Both the position numbers and the translations under genes were made by a program. This document shows positions 1 to 11,639 of a DNA stretch of 64,000 nt, piece by piece. The stretch's first letter is position 1; each line of letters opens with the position of its first letter. This DNA is from Austropuccinia psidii (Eukaryota; Basidiomycota; Pucciniomycetes; Pucciniales; Sphaerophragmiaceae): the NCBI GenBank assembly GCA_023105745.1, contig JALGQZ010000006.1:64400316-64464315 (forward strand), in the 5' to 3' direction. The notes below the pieces were generated by a model, which did no database searches, was not told the DNA's origin, and saw nothing but the letters and a program-made list of their open reading frames with translations.

Positions 1-703
1 ATGACTATGGAGGTGAGGGAAAACATCTTATAATAATTTATTATTACTAAAATGATTTAAATCATAGATTTTTAAATTACTGAAAGAAATCAATCAACAT
101 AATTGTGGGACAAATGAGGTGGGCTTTGAATCAGGTGATTTGCAAATGCGTGCAAATGACAATGATGGTGAATTCAATCGCAAGGACGTGGCAGTATTGG
201 CGCAATCATTGCGTGATCAAGCGGGTCAATCAGGGAGTGACAATGGCAAATCAGCACCGAGAGATGGGGTGGAAGATTGGGCAGATGATTCAACAAACAT
301 CCAAAGTCAAATCAAAGGGAGTCAAACTGTTGGAAACATTCCTGGCACTTCACGTAGGTCTCATTGGAATTCTGTAAGTCAATCGTCAAGTGTAAGTAGG
401 GGAACCACACCTTGGGATTGTAATTTCATGAATAACATGAATACAAATATGCAAAACGTCTTGTCGCCATTAATGCTAATGCCACAACAAAGTCAAGATT
501 GCGCAGAAGAGAGAGATTGGATGCAAAGATCCAGGGATGATGAAAGACAAATGTTGATGCGTGAACATGAAGAAGAACAACGACTACAGGAAACACAAAT
601 ATGGGCCAAAGAACAAAGAAGAAACAATCAGGTAAATATGTATATGATGGCGATGTTGTCAAAAATGACAGGAGTGCCATTGGATGATCCACCATCTGGG
701 TAG
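1..703 (+). CDS. Myb-like Harbinger partner protein, 3' part (5' end outside window)
   Basis: This is the C-terminal part of the accessory protein that PIF/Harbinger elements encode next to their transposase. An exon appears to end at base 12 (GAG before GTGAGG) and the next to start at 119 after AATGAG; the frame is then open to the TAG at 701-703. The visible protein has a Ser/Thr-rich linker, a Met/Asn-rich stretch containing NMQNVLSPLMLMPQQSQ, and a charged helical segment rich in Glu, Arg and Gln (about residues 135-175 of this exon), likely a coiled coil. The DNA-binding Myb/SANT part would lie upstream of the window. It converges with the transposase relic at 1706-2936, the standard layout here, and a decayed relative lies at 7140-7690. 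No stop interrupts it, so it may be less decayed than its partner. The family call rests on the C-terminal pattern and context only. Confidence 0.6.
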
Positions 704-1110
704 CATTCGGAATAATACCATTGATAACATTGGTGGTAGGTCTTTCTTGAATATACTTTAGCTATATGTCATTGTCATAAGCTAATTGAGACATGACTTT
801 TAGGGTCCTTGTCAATACAATTTACTGAATGTGCAAAAAGGGTGTTTTTATTGCAAATTGTTGTGTATAGGTGTACCTGAAAATAAAAAGTAATTATGCT
901 GCCTGTTTAAAGAGAGAAATAATATTGTGATATACATTTTTGTTGAAATAATTTAGGTGTTAATATATATATAGATCATCGCATGTAACCAATGACCTTC
1001 ATGAGCAACATCTCATTTTTATATACAATTATAACCTCAAGTAATCTATTTTTAATTGACAAATAAATTATCATTTCAAATAAAACAAAACATTTGACAC
1101 TTAATATATT

Positions 1111-1404
1111 TTGAAAATGAGCGCGCCATCATCCTCTGTCACCGTACACCATTCTAAAACTCCATTGAGAATATTCAGTGCAGAATATATTCAAAATATG
1201 TGCAATATAGATAAGATGCAAGTCAGCAAGCAACAAATACTTTGCCAAATTGCCATGCTTAAATGCAAAAATGAAGTTTCTGATGAAGAAATTGCTTTAT
1301 TAGAGAGGGAGCTAAATATGAAAGATCAAATTATCCAACAATTGCAAAGTGAAATTTTGCAAGAGTTGAATGATCTCAAGGCTCACTTACAAAATTTGAT
1401 GTGA
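1111..1404 (+). CDS. Small predicted coiled-coil protein, unrecognised
   Basis: A 97-residue frame opens with ATG at 1117 (or slightly upstream) and closes with TGA at 1402-1404. After a Ser/Thr-rich start, residues about 35-95 show a heptad-like pattern of Leu/Ile with Glu, Lys and Gln (for example IALLERELNMKDQIIQQLQ), suggesting one long coiled coil. It lies between the Myb-like protein and the transposase of the first Harbinger element, so it may be an element-encoded accessory ORF or the remnant of one. I recognise no family. Length and low complexity do not exclude chance, but base composition is richer than in the surrounding non-coding DNA. Confidence 0.35.
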   Translation: MKMSAPSSSVTVHHSKTPLRIFSAEYIQNMCNIDKMQVSKQQILCQIAMLKCKNEVSDEEIALLERELNMKDQIIQQLQSEILQELNDLKAHLQNLM

Positions 1405-1705
1405 CAATAGATGTTAATTTGCAGTGTGTTTCCATTTGCTATCTCTTTTTCTTGACGGCATTGGTTGACCTGCGACTTTTTAGATGTCAATCAAGATCAA
1501 AGGCTTGACAGGGTGTTAAATTTTTATAAATTTACCTATTGATTTCATCAACTATATCCATAATAATACTGACAAATGCTGAAGTAAACCAACATTTTGT
1601 AATTACATTCACCACTACATTGGCACGAGGACATCACCATGTCATTATCCTTACATTATTTAATCCTTAGTTAACATCACAAACTAAAAGTTGTCTTTTG
1701 AAACC

Positions 1706-2936
1706 CTATCCTAATCTTTCCTCTTGAGTATTACACCGATTCCAATTGTCTAAAAAATTGGCTTGATTTCCATTCAAAACGTTTTGAAGTATCATGCATG
1801 CAATCTTCACTTTCACTGCATGTAGTGGTACTATTTCTTGTGGTGTCAAGAGACATCAAAAACAATTCTTCAAATGTCCAAAGGCCTGCTTGACTACTAT
1901 TCTACAAAGACAATTCACCTGTTAGCAATTTGTTAATTCTGCAAAAAAAATTCATACCTTGTTGAAGAATGAATATTATTAAAATGCACTCCTTCTTCAT
2001 TATGAGGATTTCTTGAGGGTACAAGTATTGGTAGTCTTGAAGAATATCCTGAATCTCCAATAAGTAAGCAATCCGCTGGCAATCCTGCCACCCCATTGAT
2101 GAGATCTTTTCCAATCTGAGATTTCCTGAAGACACAACTATCATGTATTGATCCTGGCAGGCCTCCATACACCTGTATTCATACATATCATTCAATCTTG
2201 TTTCTAAAAATTATTGGAATTATACTCATGTTGCAAAAATTGCCATGAGCATCAACAATGCATTGAAAAACAATCAAATGCCATCCTTTTCTATTGACGT
2301 ATGCATTCCATTGATCATTGTCAGGTGGAATTATTAGAATATGGGTTCCATCAATAGTGCCAATGATATTTCTGAGGCCTTGTCTTAGTCTGAATGATTC
2401 CTTTATTTCTGCCCACTTCTCTACATCATCTGCAGCTGGAAAAATACATAACATTAATATCAGTTTTTCACTTTGTTTTGACAAAGTTCAATCAAACAAA
2501 ATACATACATGATTGTTGAATCATGCAAGGCCTCCAAAATGGCTTGAACCACCAACTTTGAGACTTGATAAGCTGTGGCTTTGCCCACATTGAACACATG
2601 CCCCACTGTATCATAAGAAGTCCTATGACCCAGCCTATATAGAGTAATTCCTACCTTCTCTTCAATAGTTAATCCCTGCACATCTTGCTGAAAGGCATTG
2701 GGGATATAATTTAACAAAACACGTATTAACAGAAAGAAATCTTGATGCCCCATTTGAAAAAGCCCAATGAAACAATTTTCATTGTATAAGTCCTCTTTGA
2801 TCCACAGATTGAAATGCCTTCCACATCTAATTGAATGACGCTGTTGATGCCTACAATCTGCGTACCATGTCAAATGAAATGACCAAGCAACTACCAAACA
2901 CAAGAAAATATAGATCAGCTGAGAATTATTCATCAC
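1706..2936 (-). pseudogene. PIF/Harbinger DDE transposase, decayed
   Basis: Read on minus, segments of a Harbinger transposase (DDE_Tnp_4 type) follow in order: a helical N-terminal region with GLTIEEKVGITLYRLGH (about 2936-2509), an intron of about 70 bp (about 2508-2440), the first acidic block GTIDGTHI, then GSIHDS and LLIGDSGY, then a C-terminal block ending at a TAG at 1706-1708. The expected V-V-E-R-A-F-G block reads VVKQAFGHLK (around 1880-1895), so the catalytic Glu is Lys. A TGA follows soon after, and the remaining conserved tail (ACMILQN) continues in frame beyond it. HDSCVF replaces the usual HDSRVF. The splice donor before GGLPGSIHD also looks damaged. The enzyme would cut and join element ends in the nucleus, but this copy must be inactive. 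It converges with the Myb-like protein at 1-703. Confidence 0.85.
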
Positions 2937-3099
2937 AAATACATAAATAATTCAAAAAATAAAAGAAATTAGTGTGGAAAAAATAATGTCCTTTTGCCAT
3001 ATTAAGTAGAAAAAAAGGAGATTTAATTTGCAAGAGTAGATAGATCATAAACGTCAAATAAAATTGAAAGCCAATTTCAAAAAGTTTTGAGTTTATTTT

Positions 3100-3234
3100 T
3101 AATTAAAAATAATTAATAAATTTTGAAAATTGATTTCAAAATAAATTCAAAATTTATTTCAAAACCCGAACATAAACCAGGCCTCAAAAGGTTTTGAAAA
3201 TTTGACTTAAAACCTGATCACAAACTGGGCCTAA
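3100..3234. repeat. Probable right terminal region of the first Harbinger element
   Basis: About 170 bp upstream of the transposase start the sequence contains two related motifs, CCAGGCCTCAAAAGG and CTGATCACAAACTGGGCCT. The last ends at 3231 and is followed by TAA, matching the TWA target duplication usual for PIF/Harbinger. The partner end would be left of the window, so it cannot be confirmed here. Confidence 0.35.
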
Positions 3235-3686
3235 AATTCAAGGAATTAAATTATTTACTATAATTTGATTGAATTATTACTTTAATCATAAAAATTAATT
3301 ATCCAGTATAGTACTGTAGTCTGAAATTTTTTAAAAGTAATATCTTAATTTGTAAATAAATTTTTAAAATAGTTTTGGCTAAGATAACTTATGATAACTT
3401 ACTCTCTCATCATTAAATTGATCTTTTTGACTTTTTCATTTAAAATTTTGACACAATTTTATTATTATCATCAATCAATAGTTGATCTTTAAATTCAAAT
3501 TTCATTCATCATCAGTATTTTTAAGCTCATCCATCAAGCAAGATTGTAATTCAAAAGAAAAATTAAAATAATTTCATTGGAAATTTTTCATTCAATTAAA
3601 AATTAACTAACAAGACAACTAACCATCAAATTATAATAAAACCTTTAAAAGGCCAATTTTCAAACAAAAATCCACATCATGTTAAT
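3235..3686. other. Intergenic, no gene seen
   Basis: AT-rich DNA between the transposon end and the 3' end of SGF73. It must hold the 3' UTR and poly(A) signal of that minus-strand gene, but no single signal stands out. Confidence 0.5.
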
Positions 3687-5663
3687 TTAAGTAGTTATCG
3701 ACTTAAAAGCTTCTCGAAAGTTTTCCTTGATGCCCAACTTGCCAAACTTTGACCATCTAGGATTTAACCATGCGCTCGCCATAGATTGTCTTGCAAGCGG
3801 TTGGCCAGATTTTGAACTAATCAATCCTTTAATCACCAATTCAAGCTCAACATCACTAGGGCTATCTACTTCATCTTCTTCTCCTGCTTCTACTGTGGTG
3901 ACCACGGTTTCACTAACTAATTTACTAACTTCTTTCTTTGGACTTAGAACTCCATCATTTGATACTTGTTTCATCAAGCCTTCTTCAACTACTTCAGCTT
4001 CATTCATCGTCGTATCCCCATCCTGATCTGTTTCAGTCCTTAAAGGCTTCGGTTGAGGTTTAGGTGGGATAATCAAATAAAAGTCTTCATCAATCTCTCC
4101 AAGAAGTTTAGCTTCATTTGCTGCTGAAATCTTTTCAGTTGTCGAACGCTGAGTTTTGTGATGTCCATGACCTTCCTTCTTTTTGTTACTATGAGACGAT
4201 ACTCCATTCGATCCTCCAGTTTGAGTTTTGGAACTTGTTTGTTTAGAATTTGAATTTGAATTTCCAGTTGTCTTATCTTTAACACCGCTTGATTGCTTTT
4301 TGGAAGAATCAATGACCCCTTGGGTCGAACTCGAAGGATTATTATTGTGGTTAGTGTTATTACCCAACTCCTTCTTTTTCTTTTTCGATAATCCTGGTTT
4401 AACTCCTGGCCCAACACGTGGAGTAACTACCTTTCGATCACCCCAATTGGGATTGTGCTTCTTTTGCCACTCATTCCTAAATCATCATCAACAAACCAGA
4501 TAAAAAGATCACGCCGGTATTTGTTTCAAAGAAAACAAAAAAAACAGTCAACTCACAGTAAAATATCATAAGGCGCGTTTCGACCGGGAACACTTCGCTT
4601 AGCGCCCATGGAGTGAGTCTTACAAGTCAACGATCGTGCGCAAGGTATATCATTGGGTGGAATCAGTACTCCACATTGTTCATTTACATTAACTGGTCCA
4701 CCTATTTCAAAACTTGACCATGAGCCTTAATTGGATTGGATGAGATTTTAGAGTTTGGCCCTTACCCTTTGCGCGAATCATTTTTTTAGCTTTCCTTGCC
4801 TCTTCTTCTAATCTCTTTTTTTCCTTTCTTTCTTTTTCTTTTTCTAATCTTTCAGCAGCAGCTAAAGCTTTCTTAATTTGTTTCTTGGTCATTGACGGAA
4901 ATATACTTGATCTTTCTGATTCAGGTATCGTGTGGTCAATTATAGTTGTTTTCTTCTTTTTAATTGGAAGAGTAGTGGAATCTAGTGAAACTAAAATAAC
5001 CTATAATTTAGTCATACCCGTTTTCTTTTTTTTGTTTTTCAAGAAGGAAATAATTTTAAAAGAATCTTTTTTTATGATCAAGGCAAAGTCGTTTACCTTC
5101 TGAAGATGCACGTTTCTTTGAGACATTTTCTAAATTTAAAAAATTTCCAAATTTTTTTCCAAGTCCATGAATAGGACCTGATTTTCTTAACATTTCACAA
5201 TTCACTTTTTAATTTTTGATTGACGATATAGCGAAATGATAATCAATCAGTTTTTAAATTAAAATAAGCATTAATTAAATTTAATTTTAAATTTTAAATT
5301 TTATAGAGAAAAAAAACCAAACTAACGCCTATGAGTGACATCAACTTTTCCATTTGATTCACGTGTGAAGATTCCACATTGATCACATTTAATTAATCTT
5401 AATTGATCTTCGGGTGCGCCAAAAAATGTATCCATACGTTGATTCCAAATTGGTATGACTAAATTATCAGGATGAGGATTATTTTTAGATTTTAATTGTA
5501 AATTTTGTTTTGATTGTGATGATGATTGTTGTGAGTGTTGTTTAAGTAGTAATTTTAAATTTTTCCATCTTTCAATTTGATTAAATTTTAATGAATTTAT
5601 TGTTAAGTTTATTGAATTTAACTTTTTATTTTCTTCTGAATCTTTTAAATCTTTTAATTTCAT
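3687..5663 (-). CDS. SGF73: SAGA complex subunit SGF73 / ataxin-7 homologue (SCA7 domain)
   Basis: Five exons on minus, 5663-5327, 5129-5097, 4981-4766, 4701-4557 and 4476-3687, join with GT-AG introns into 1521 nt, exactly 507 codons (506 aa). Exon 1 carries a CxxC (KCDQCG, about residue 92) followed by THR, the start of the N-terminal zinc-binding region. Exon 3 is a Lys/Glu-rich helix. Exon 4 and the start of exon 5 (about residues 196-265) are the SCA7 domain: [19 protein letters not shown], then [13 protein letters not shown], with all expected Cys and His. The tail is Ser/Thr/Asn-rich and disordered. In yeast and animals this protein anchors the Ubp8 deubiquitinase module, which removes ubiquitin from H2B, to SAGA in the nucleus. 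Although flanked by dead transposons, all splice junctions and the frame are intact, so I judge it a working host gene. Confidence 0.9.
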
Positions 5664-7139
5664 CTTTTATTAGTTGATTATTTTTTGTTTTTGGTTTTGA
5701 TAAAAAAAATAAAATAAAAAACTATTATTTTCTTTTGTTTAAACAAAAAAAAAAAAAATTAGACTAGTTTTTTTTTTTACATTTAATGTTTTTTGTTTTT
5801 GAAAAAATAAAAAATAAAAAATTTAAACGAAAATGATTTATTTATTTATTTATTTATTTTTTTAATATTTTTTTTTTTTTTTAATTAAATTTATTTTTAA
5901 TAATGAAAAAAAAAAAAAAAAAATCGTTAAATTAAAAGATTTCAAGTTTTGAATTATTATTATTTTTTTTTTTTTTAATTTAAAATAAATTCTTTCTTTT
6001 TTTTCTTTTAAAAAAGAATTTTTTAAAAAGAGATAAAAAATATATTTTTTAAAAAATAATATATTTTTTAAAAAAAATATATAATTTTAAAAAAAAAAAA
6101 AAAAAAATTCAATTTTGGAATTTTTTTTTTAAATTTTTGATAAAAAAAAATAATTTAAGGTCCGGTCCGGTTAAATGACCCGGTTAATGAATGGTCCGAT
6201 TTTGAAAAAAAAAAAAATGAATTTAATTTTAATTTTAATTTTTTTTTTTCAAAACTTATTAAATAATAGAGTAAAATTTAAATTATTTTTTGTTTATTTT
6301 TTTAAATTTTTTGTTTTTTTCTTATTTATTTATTTTTCTTTTTAAAATATATATATATATATATTTTTAAAAAAAAATATTTTTAATTTTTAATGTCTAT
6401 CAATTTAGACTTTCAATTTTTTTAAATTCAAAAAAAATATGAAATGTATAATAATTATAATGATGAATTAAATAAAAAACAATTAAAAACTTGAATAAAA
6501 ATCAAATTAAAGAATCTAAAAAAAAAGATAGAAATATTTATAATCATGAAGGAGGTACAAGAGTATTTATTGTCAAAAAATAAAAATTGGAGAAAAAAAA
6601 ACTTGAATTAGTAAAGGTAAAAAATTAATGATAGAGTTCAATTATTAATTTATTTTGAATAATAAAAGATAATTAAATCATAAGAAACAGATTTTTTTTT
6701 TTTTCAATTAAAGACATAAAATAAAAAAAAGGAATTTTTAAAATTAATGATGGAATTGAGAATCAATTATTTCATTTTTGGATTTAAAATTAATCAATTT
6801 CATTCCTTGTTCATGATTTTTTTTCAAATTAACAAACATTTATAAATCAAAGTATTATAGCTTAAAGGATTTATCATTTGAAACATTTGGTAATATATAT
6901 ATATAAAGCATTAATGAGAAATTATAGAGTAAGTAATTTTTTATTTCCATAATTTATAATTCCTTGATTACTTACTCTATTAGATAATCAAAGATTCATT
7001 CAAACACACTACTGGGGCTTATTTATATGAATAACTACATCATCATCACATGAAAAGAGAATTAAGGCTTTTAATATTACACTAATACTATTAAGTCTAA
7101 AGTCTAATGTTGTTTAATTTAGGTATATGATATTTCAAA
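5664..7139. other. AT-rich intergenic desert
   Basis: Long A and T runs and TTTA/TTTAT repeats (for example around 5838-5860) fill this stretch; no coding frame is supported. It includes the upstream region of SGF73 and the possible regulatory island described separately. An imperfect inverted repeat (about 6930-6985) surrounds the end of the desert. Confidence 0.6.
6159..6200. promoter_or_regulatory. CCGG-rich island upstream of SGF73
   Basis: In otherwise almost pure A/T DNA, about 42 bases hold four CCG/CGG-type motifs: GGTCCGGTCCGG, then GACCCGG, then GGTCCGA, spaced by 6-12 bases. It lies about 500 bp upstream of the SGF73 start. CGG triplets are the half-sites of fungal Zn2Cys6 regulators, so a regulatory site is possible. 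This is inference from position and composition only. Confidence 0.3.
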
Positions 7140-7690
7140 ACAATTAAATGTCAATCATACCAGAATTAATTCCAGTGGAATGGAATCTGAAAAATTTGCT
7201 TATTCACAGCATGACAACAAAAAAAGTCCAAATGATTTTACTTCAAGAACCAAAGTACCTGATAGTAATGAGGATGATATTTCATCAATTGAAAACAGTA
7301 ATAATAGGAATGAGGAATAAAATAGGGATAATAAACAAAAATCTGGGACGAACCCATCAACATTACATATGAATAACCTTCAGACAGCTCAAGTTAATCA
7401 AAAATATTCATTAAGTTTAGGATCAACATGTTTCAATTGTATGTTAATGACTAACATGAAAAACAACATGCAGTGCATGATGGGGCCCCTCATGCTGATG
7501 ATTCAGAATAGTCAATAGAAGGCTGAATAAAAAGAGATCAACAGAAAAGGGAGACAGAAGAAGTGAGTATACTTGAAGAAGAAAAACAGAATTGATCAGA
7601 AGATTAATCACAAAAAAATCATTTCAATTGTAGAAATATTGAGTTTCTTGGTCAGGAATAATGGAGTGGACCCCAAAGATTTTCAAGGGA
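7140..7690 (+). pseudogene. Relic of the Myb-like Harbinger partner protein
   Basis: A decayed relative of the protein at 1-703. In the plus strand around 7435-7515 the frame reads NMKNNMQCMMGPLMLMIQNSQ, close to NMNTNMQNVLSPLMLMPQQSQ of the first copy, and is followed by TAG and then a Glu/Lys-rich segment with further stops and frame changes. A final block (about 7640-7695) reads FLVRNNGVDPKDFQGI, matching the position of LSKMTGVPLDDPPSG. The upstream part (7148-7375) is open in a shifted frame only. It pairs with the transposase relic at 9208-9345 in the same convergent layout. Confidence 0.6.
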
Positions 7691-7699
7691 TTTGAAATT

Positions 7700-8115
7700 C
7701 ACAGATTTTAAGATTTAAATTAATCATTTTTTTAAACTATATATTATTTTAATTAAAAGGAAATTTTTTTTATATATAAATCTTCATTCATTTTTTTTAA
7801 AAATAATATTTTTTTTTGTTTTTTTTTAAAAGGTTTTTTTTTTCTTTTTTTCTTTTAAAAAAAAAAAATAAAAAAAAAAAAAAAAGTTCCAATTTTTTGT
7901 AAAAAAAAAAAAAATTAAGTTTGAGAAGGTAATAAAATAAATTGAAATAACATGAAAAAAAAAATAATTTTAAATAAATTTTAAATTTATATAATAATAT
8001 TTGAGAATATTTTAAAAATTTAATTAAAATTATATTTTTTTTTTTTCATAAACTAAATTAATTCTCAATTTGATTTTAATTTGTAAAATATTTTTATATA
8101 TTTTTCTCATTTGAC

Positions 8116-8153
<38 letters not shown>

Positions 8154-9000
8154 CAGAAATATAATTTTTTTTGAATGTTAAATTTTAAAATAAAATTCAT
8201 ACCAAAAAAAACCAAATTAAATCAAAAAAAAAAAAATTCTAAAAATAAATTCAAAAATATTTAAAATTAAAAGAAAAATGAAAGTTTCAAAATTAATATA
8301 TATTAGAATTATAAATTAGAATTTGAAAATTTAAGATGTTCAAATTATCAAACTAAGGGCTAAAAATCAATAGAAATTTCAAAAAAAATAGTTTTTTCTA
8401 TAATAATATAATAATTTAATTATATTTGAATTTAACCATATTTTATTTTTTTAAGTGACAAAAATAGATTTAAGGTGTTTTAATTTTTTTTTTGTTATTT
8501 TCCTCTACCAAAAAAAATTCATAAGTTTTTTTTTTTTTTTATCTGAAATCATCTTTTTTCAAAATTATTCATTTTAAAAAAATTGTTTATAAAATTATAT
8601 TTATATATATTATTAAAAAAAATTTATATCATATAATAAAAATTCATTTTTATAAATTAATTTTAATTTTTTTAAAAAAAAATAAATCCTCTAATTCCAA
8701 TTTTCTAATATTATGATCTAATTTTTGTTCAAGATATTGTATAATATTATAAATTTAATTTTAATTTCCTTGTATTAAATGGAAATATGGATTTGAGTTT
8801 TTAAAAAAAACATTTGAATAAATTTTCCAATCTCCCAAATTTTTATTCTACAATAATTTCAAAAATATTTAATATTTCAATATAGTAAATTGTATTTTAG
8901 ATACTTATCAACTGAAATTACTCACCTTTTTGATGGGTGTATGGTGTTAAATATGATATTTTCTTCATCAGGAATATTTCTATATGGTGTAAGGATGGGT
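7700..9000. other. AT-rich stretch with long homopolymers
   Basis: No gene is visible. A run of more than 30 A lies near 8120-8152, with many shorter A and T tracts (for example 7855-7915). It occupies the middle of the second, decayed Harbinger element. Confidence 0.6.
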
Positions 9001-9207
9001 ACTTTTTATGAATAATATTAATCTCCGATACAGAAAGTATTACCAATCTCAGTTTTTCAAAACATGCGGCTATCATTTAAAGAACCAGGAAAAACTTCAA
9101 ATATCTAATATGTTTTTGTATGAGAATCAAATCATAAATAAACAAAACAGCAAAAGGAATTACATTTCAAAGGTTACCATGGACATTAAAAACACATTTA
9201 AAATAAA

Positions 9208-9345
9208 TGGAATTCCATCATTTGTGATTCACATAAGACTTCCAATCATTGTTAGGTGGTGGAATTATAGGTATGTGGGCGCCATCAATGGCCCCAGCTA
9301 TGTTGCTTATCCCTTTCTTCCTCCTAAAGAACTCTTCAATGGAAT
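9208..9345 (-). pseudogene. Relic of Harbinger transposase, first catalytic block
   Basis: Read on minus, the sequence gives SIEEFFRRKKGISNIAGAID followed by GAHIPIIPPPNNDWKSYVN and HK then a stop. This is the same block as GTIDGTHILIIPPDNDQWNA in the transposase at 1706-2936, including the first catalytic Asp (AIDGAHI). Nothing recognisable remains on either side, so this is a small fragment of a dead element whose Myb-like partner is the relic at 7140-7690. Confidence 0.75.
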
Positions 9346-9421
9346 TATATGCATGTGTATAATTAAAATCTATAAAACTAAAGCAATCACACATATAAAA
9401 ATTCTGAAAAAAATTAAATAA

Positions 9422-10129
9422 ACAAATTAAATTAACTTATCATTTTATCATATAGAGATAATAAAATTTCCTCAATTACAACTTTTTAGACATTGAAATC
9501 TTTTAAATTTCAAATTTTGAATAAATTGAAAAAACTTTATTTTAAGATCTTCCATATTCTAATTGATAAAGATTTTCTTAAAATTTCTCTTAAAAATTTA
9601 AAACTCAAATTTAATTTTGATTAAAATTGGTCAAACTCCCTTATATAGAATTTATAAATGTAAAAAATTCTTGGGTGTCTTTCCTTTGATTTAATCAACA
9701 TCCTTATAAAATGAATTGATAATTTTGAATCCTTTTATATTCATAACAATATAAATTATACTAAAATAAAAAAGAAAAATTTATATAAATAAGCTTAGGT
9801 TAATCAATAATTAAAAAAAAAAAAAAAAATTATTTTTGAAAATTTTAAAAAATAAAATGATTAATTATAAATAATTTTTTTTTTGAAAAAAAAAAATAAT
9901 TTACAAAAAAAAAAAAACAATAAAATCAATAAAATTTATTTAAAATTCAAAATTATATATAAAAAAAAAAAGTTAACAATTTTTTTGTTTTTTTGTATTT
10001 TTTTTTTTTTGAAAACAAAATCATAAATTAATCTTAAATCTTATTAAAATATAAATTATTTAAAATCTTTTTTAAAAATAAAATAAAATAAAATACAATA
10101 TTTTTTTTTTATAGTTTTTTAGTTTTTCA
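9422..10129. other. AT-rich stretch, no gene
   Basis: Poly-A and poly-T tracts and TAAAA repeats with no supported coding frame, ending just before the inverted repeat of the next element. Confidence 0.6.
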
Positions 10130-10134
10130 TATTA

Positions 10135-10158
10135 GGGGGTGTCAAAGTCACCAAATCC
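10135..10158 (+). repeat. Left terminal inverted repeat
   Basis: It begins GGGGGTGTCAAAG and is preceded by TATTA. It pairs with 17851-17875 with two substitutions and one length difference. Beyond it both ends continue with loosely related sequence rich in AAATCCCA-type motifs. Confidence 0.75.
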
Positions 10159-10401
10159 TGCCTTAAAATAACATGGGATTTGGAACCCAAATCCCAGATT
10201 TTTTGTGTATAAATCACATGGCATTTTAACTAAGTCCCCTGGTATTTTGACCAAATCTCATGCATCTGAGATTTCAGTTTGAAACCTAACTCAAATGAGT
10301 ATTCACAAGTAATAACTGTACAACATATTCTTCTACACTCCATTTTGGACAATCTGACCAAACAGCTTACAGTCCATTTATACTTCATCATCCATATAAT
10401 A

Positions 10402-11621
10402 ATGCCTCAATCCAAAGAAAGACAAATCAAGACAGATATGAAGATCACCTCTTGCCTGCCTCATCCATCAGGTCACTTAATATGTACAGATTATTCAACT
10501 ATAATTAATTGGCTTTCAGTCAAATCCAATTTCAAGTCATGTTTTGGTACTAGTGGTTCAACATCTATTGGAAGACCTCCTTCCTCAAAGAAGCATGAGT
10601 TTCATCTTATGGCCATTGAGGTCAACAAAAAATAACGAAGTCACCTAAACCTTAATTCAAGCAGCATCTGAGATCGATGGTGAACATATAAAAAGAAATA
10701 TATGGCAGAAAACAAAGTTGAAAATGTAACTGGGGCTGGAATAACGGAAGAAGATGAGAGTAAAGGAATAAAAACAATGAGTGAAAAGCTGGAAAGTATG
10801 TGTCCTTGCTATGCGGAAATGGATGTGCTATTTGGCCACAAGCCCAATGTCACTCCCATTTCAAGCTATGATTTGCAATAAAAAGACAGTTTCAATGGTG
10901 ATTATGATGATTTTTTTCTTTATAAGGTAAGTTATTGTCTCTTCCTTTTTTTACCTTGGATAATTAAAGCTCATTTGCTTTACAAAGGAGAATAATTGCT
11001 TGGATTCACCTCACAATCTGGATCCTTTGCTTAATAATGATGATAACTTGGTTCCAGTGGAAAACCTTCAAGATGATTTGGTAAGTACATTTAAGAGTGA
11101 TATTTATTCACTCCAATATTGATTATTTCTCTTTTGACCAGAAAAGTAAATCCATAACACATTCAACACAAAAGCATAATCAAGCCATGACACCCAGCTT
11201 GAATGACAAGAGTGGTTCTAGGAAAAGGTCGCTGGATATGTTTTCACCTACTTATGCACCACAGCAAAAAGGTATGACTTGCAATTATGGTTACTATGAT
11301 GAATCCTACTGACAAAATTCATGCTTATTAGCCCATGAAATCAGTGATAATGCACGTTTGGAGTGGGACAGGGAGAGGTGGAATGAGGAGAAAGTGTGCA
11401 ACATGGAAAAACAACAGTTTGAAGAAGTCAAGTTACAAAAACAAATGGAGTTTGATTAGAACCAACATGCAAAGAAACATGAATTTGAAAAATAAAAGTG
11501 GAATCGGGAATGTGAACTTAAGGAAAAGCAATGCCAGATGGATCTCACTATTGCGGCATTGTCATCAAGCAGGCCAATTGCGGAGTTGGAACGAATTCTG
11601 ACATTGATTAATAAGAAATGA
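10402..11621 (+). pseudogene. Myb-like Harbinger partner protein, decayed
   Basis: The frame starts with ATG at 10402 (MPQSKERQ). A helix-turn-helix-like block around 10485-10590 reads DYSTIINWLSVKSNF and GTSGSTSIGRPP. Farther on are GAGITEEDESKGIKTMSEKL and MCPCYAEMDVLFGHKPNVT (about 10735-10855), a block typical of this rust family, and a C-terminal coiled-coil region rich in Glu, Lys and Gln (11330-11610) ending IAELERILTLINKK before TGA at 11619-11621. Stops occur at 10633, 10878, 11457 and 11496, so it is dead. At least one GT-AG intron near 10927-10987 is likely. It would bind DNA and help the transposase. A diverged copy lies at 18290-19830. Confidence 0.75.
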
Positions 11622-11639
11622 AAAATTAGGTATATGTCA

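Noticed and set aside
3727..4503. Plus-strand frames opposite SGF73
   Set aside because: They mirror the Ser/Lys-rich last exon of SGF73 on minus, which has domain and splice support.
4885..5103. Plus-strand frame across SGF73 introns
   Set aside because: Overlaps exon 3 and intron 2 of SGF73 on the opposite strand and has no domain.
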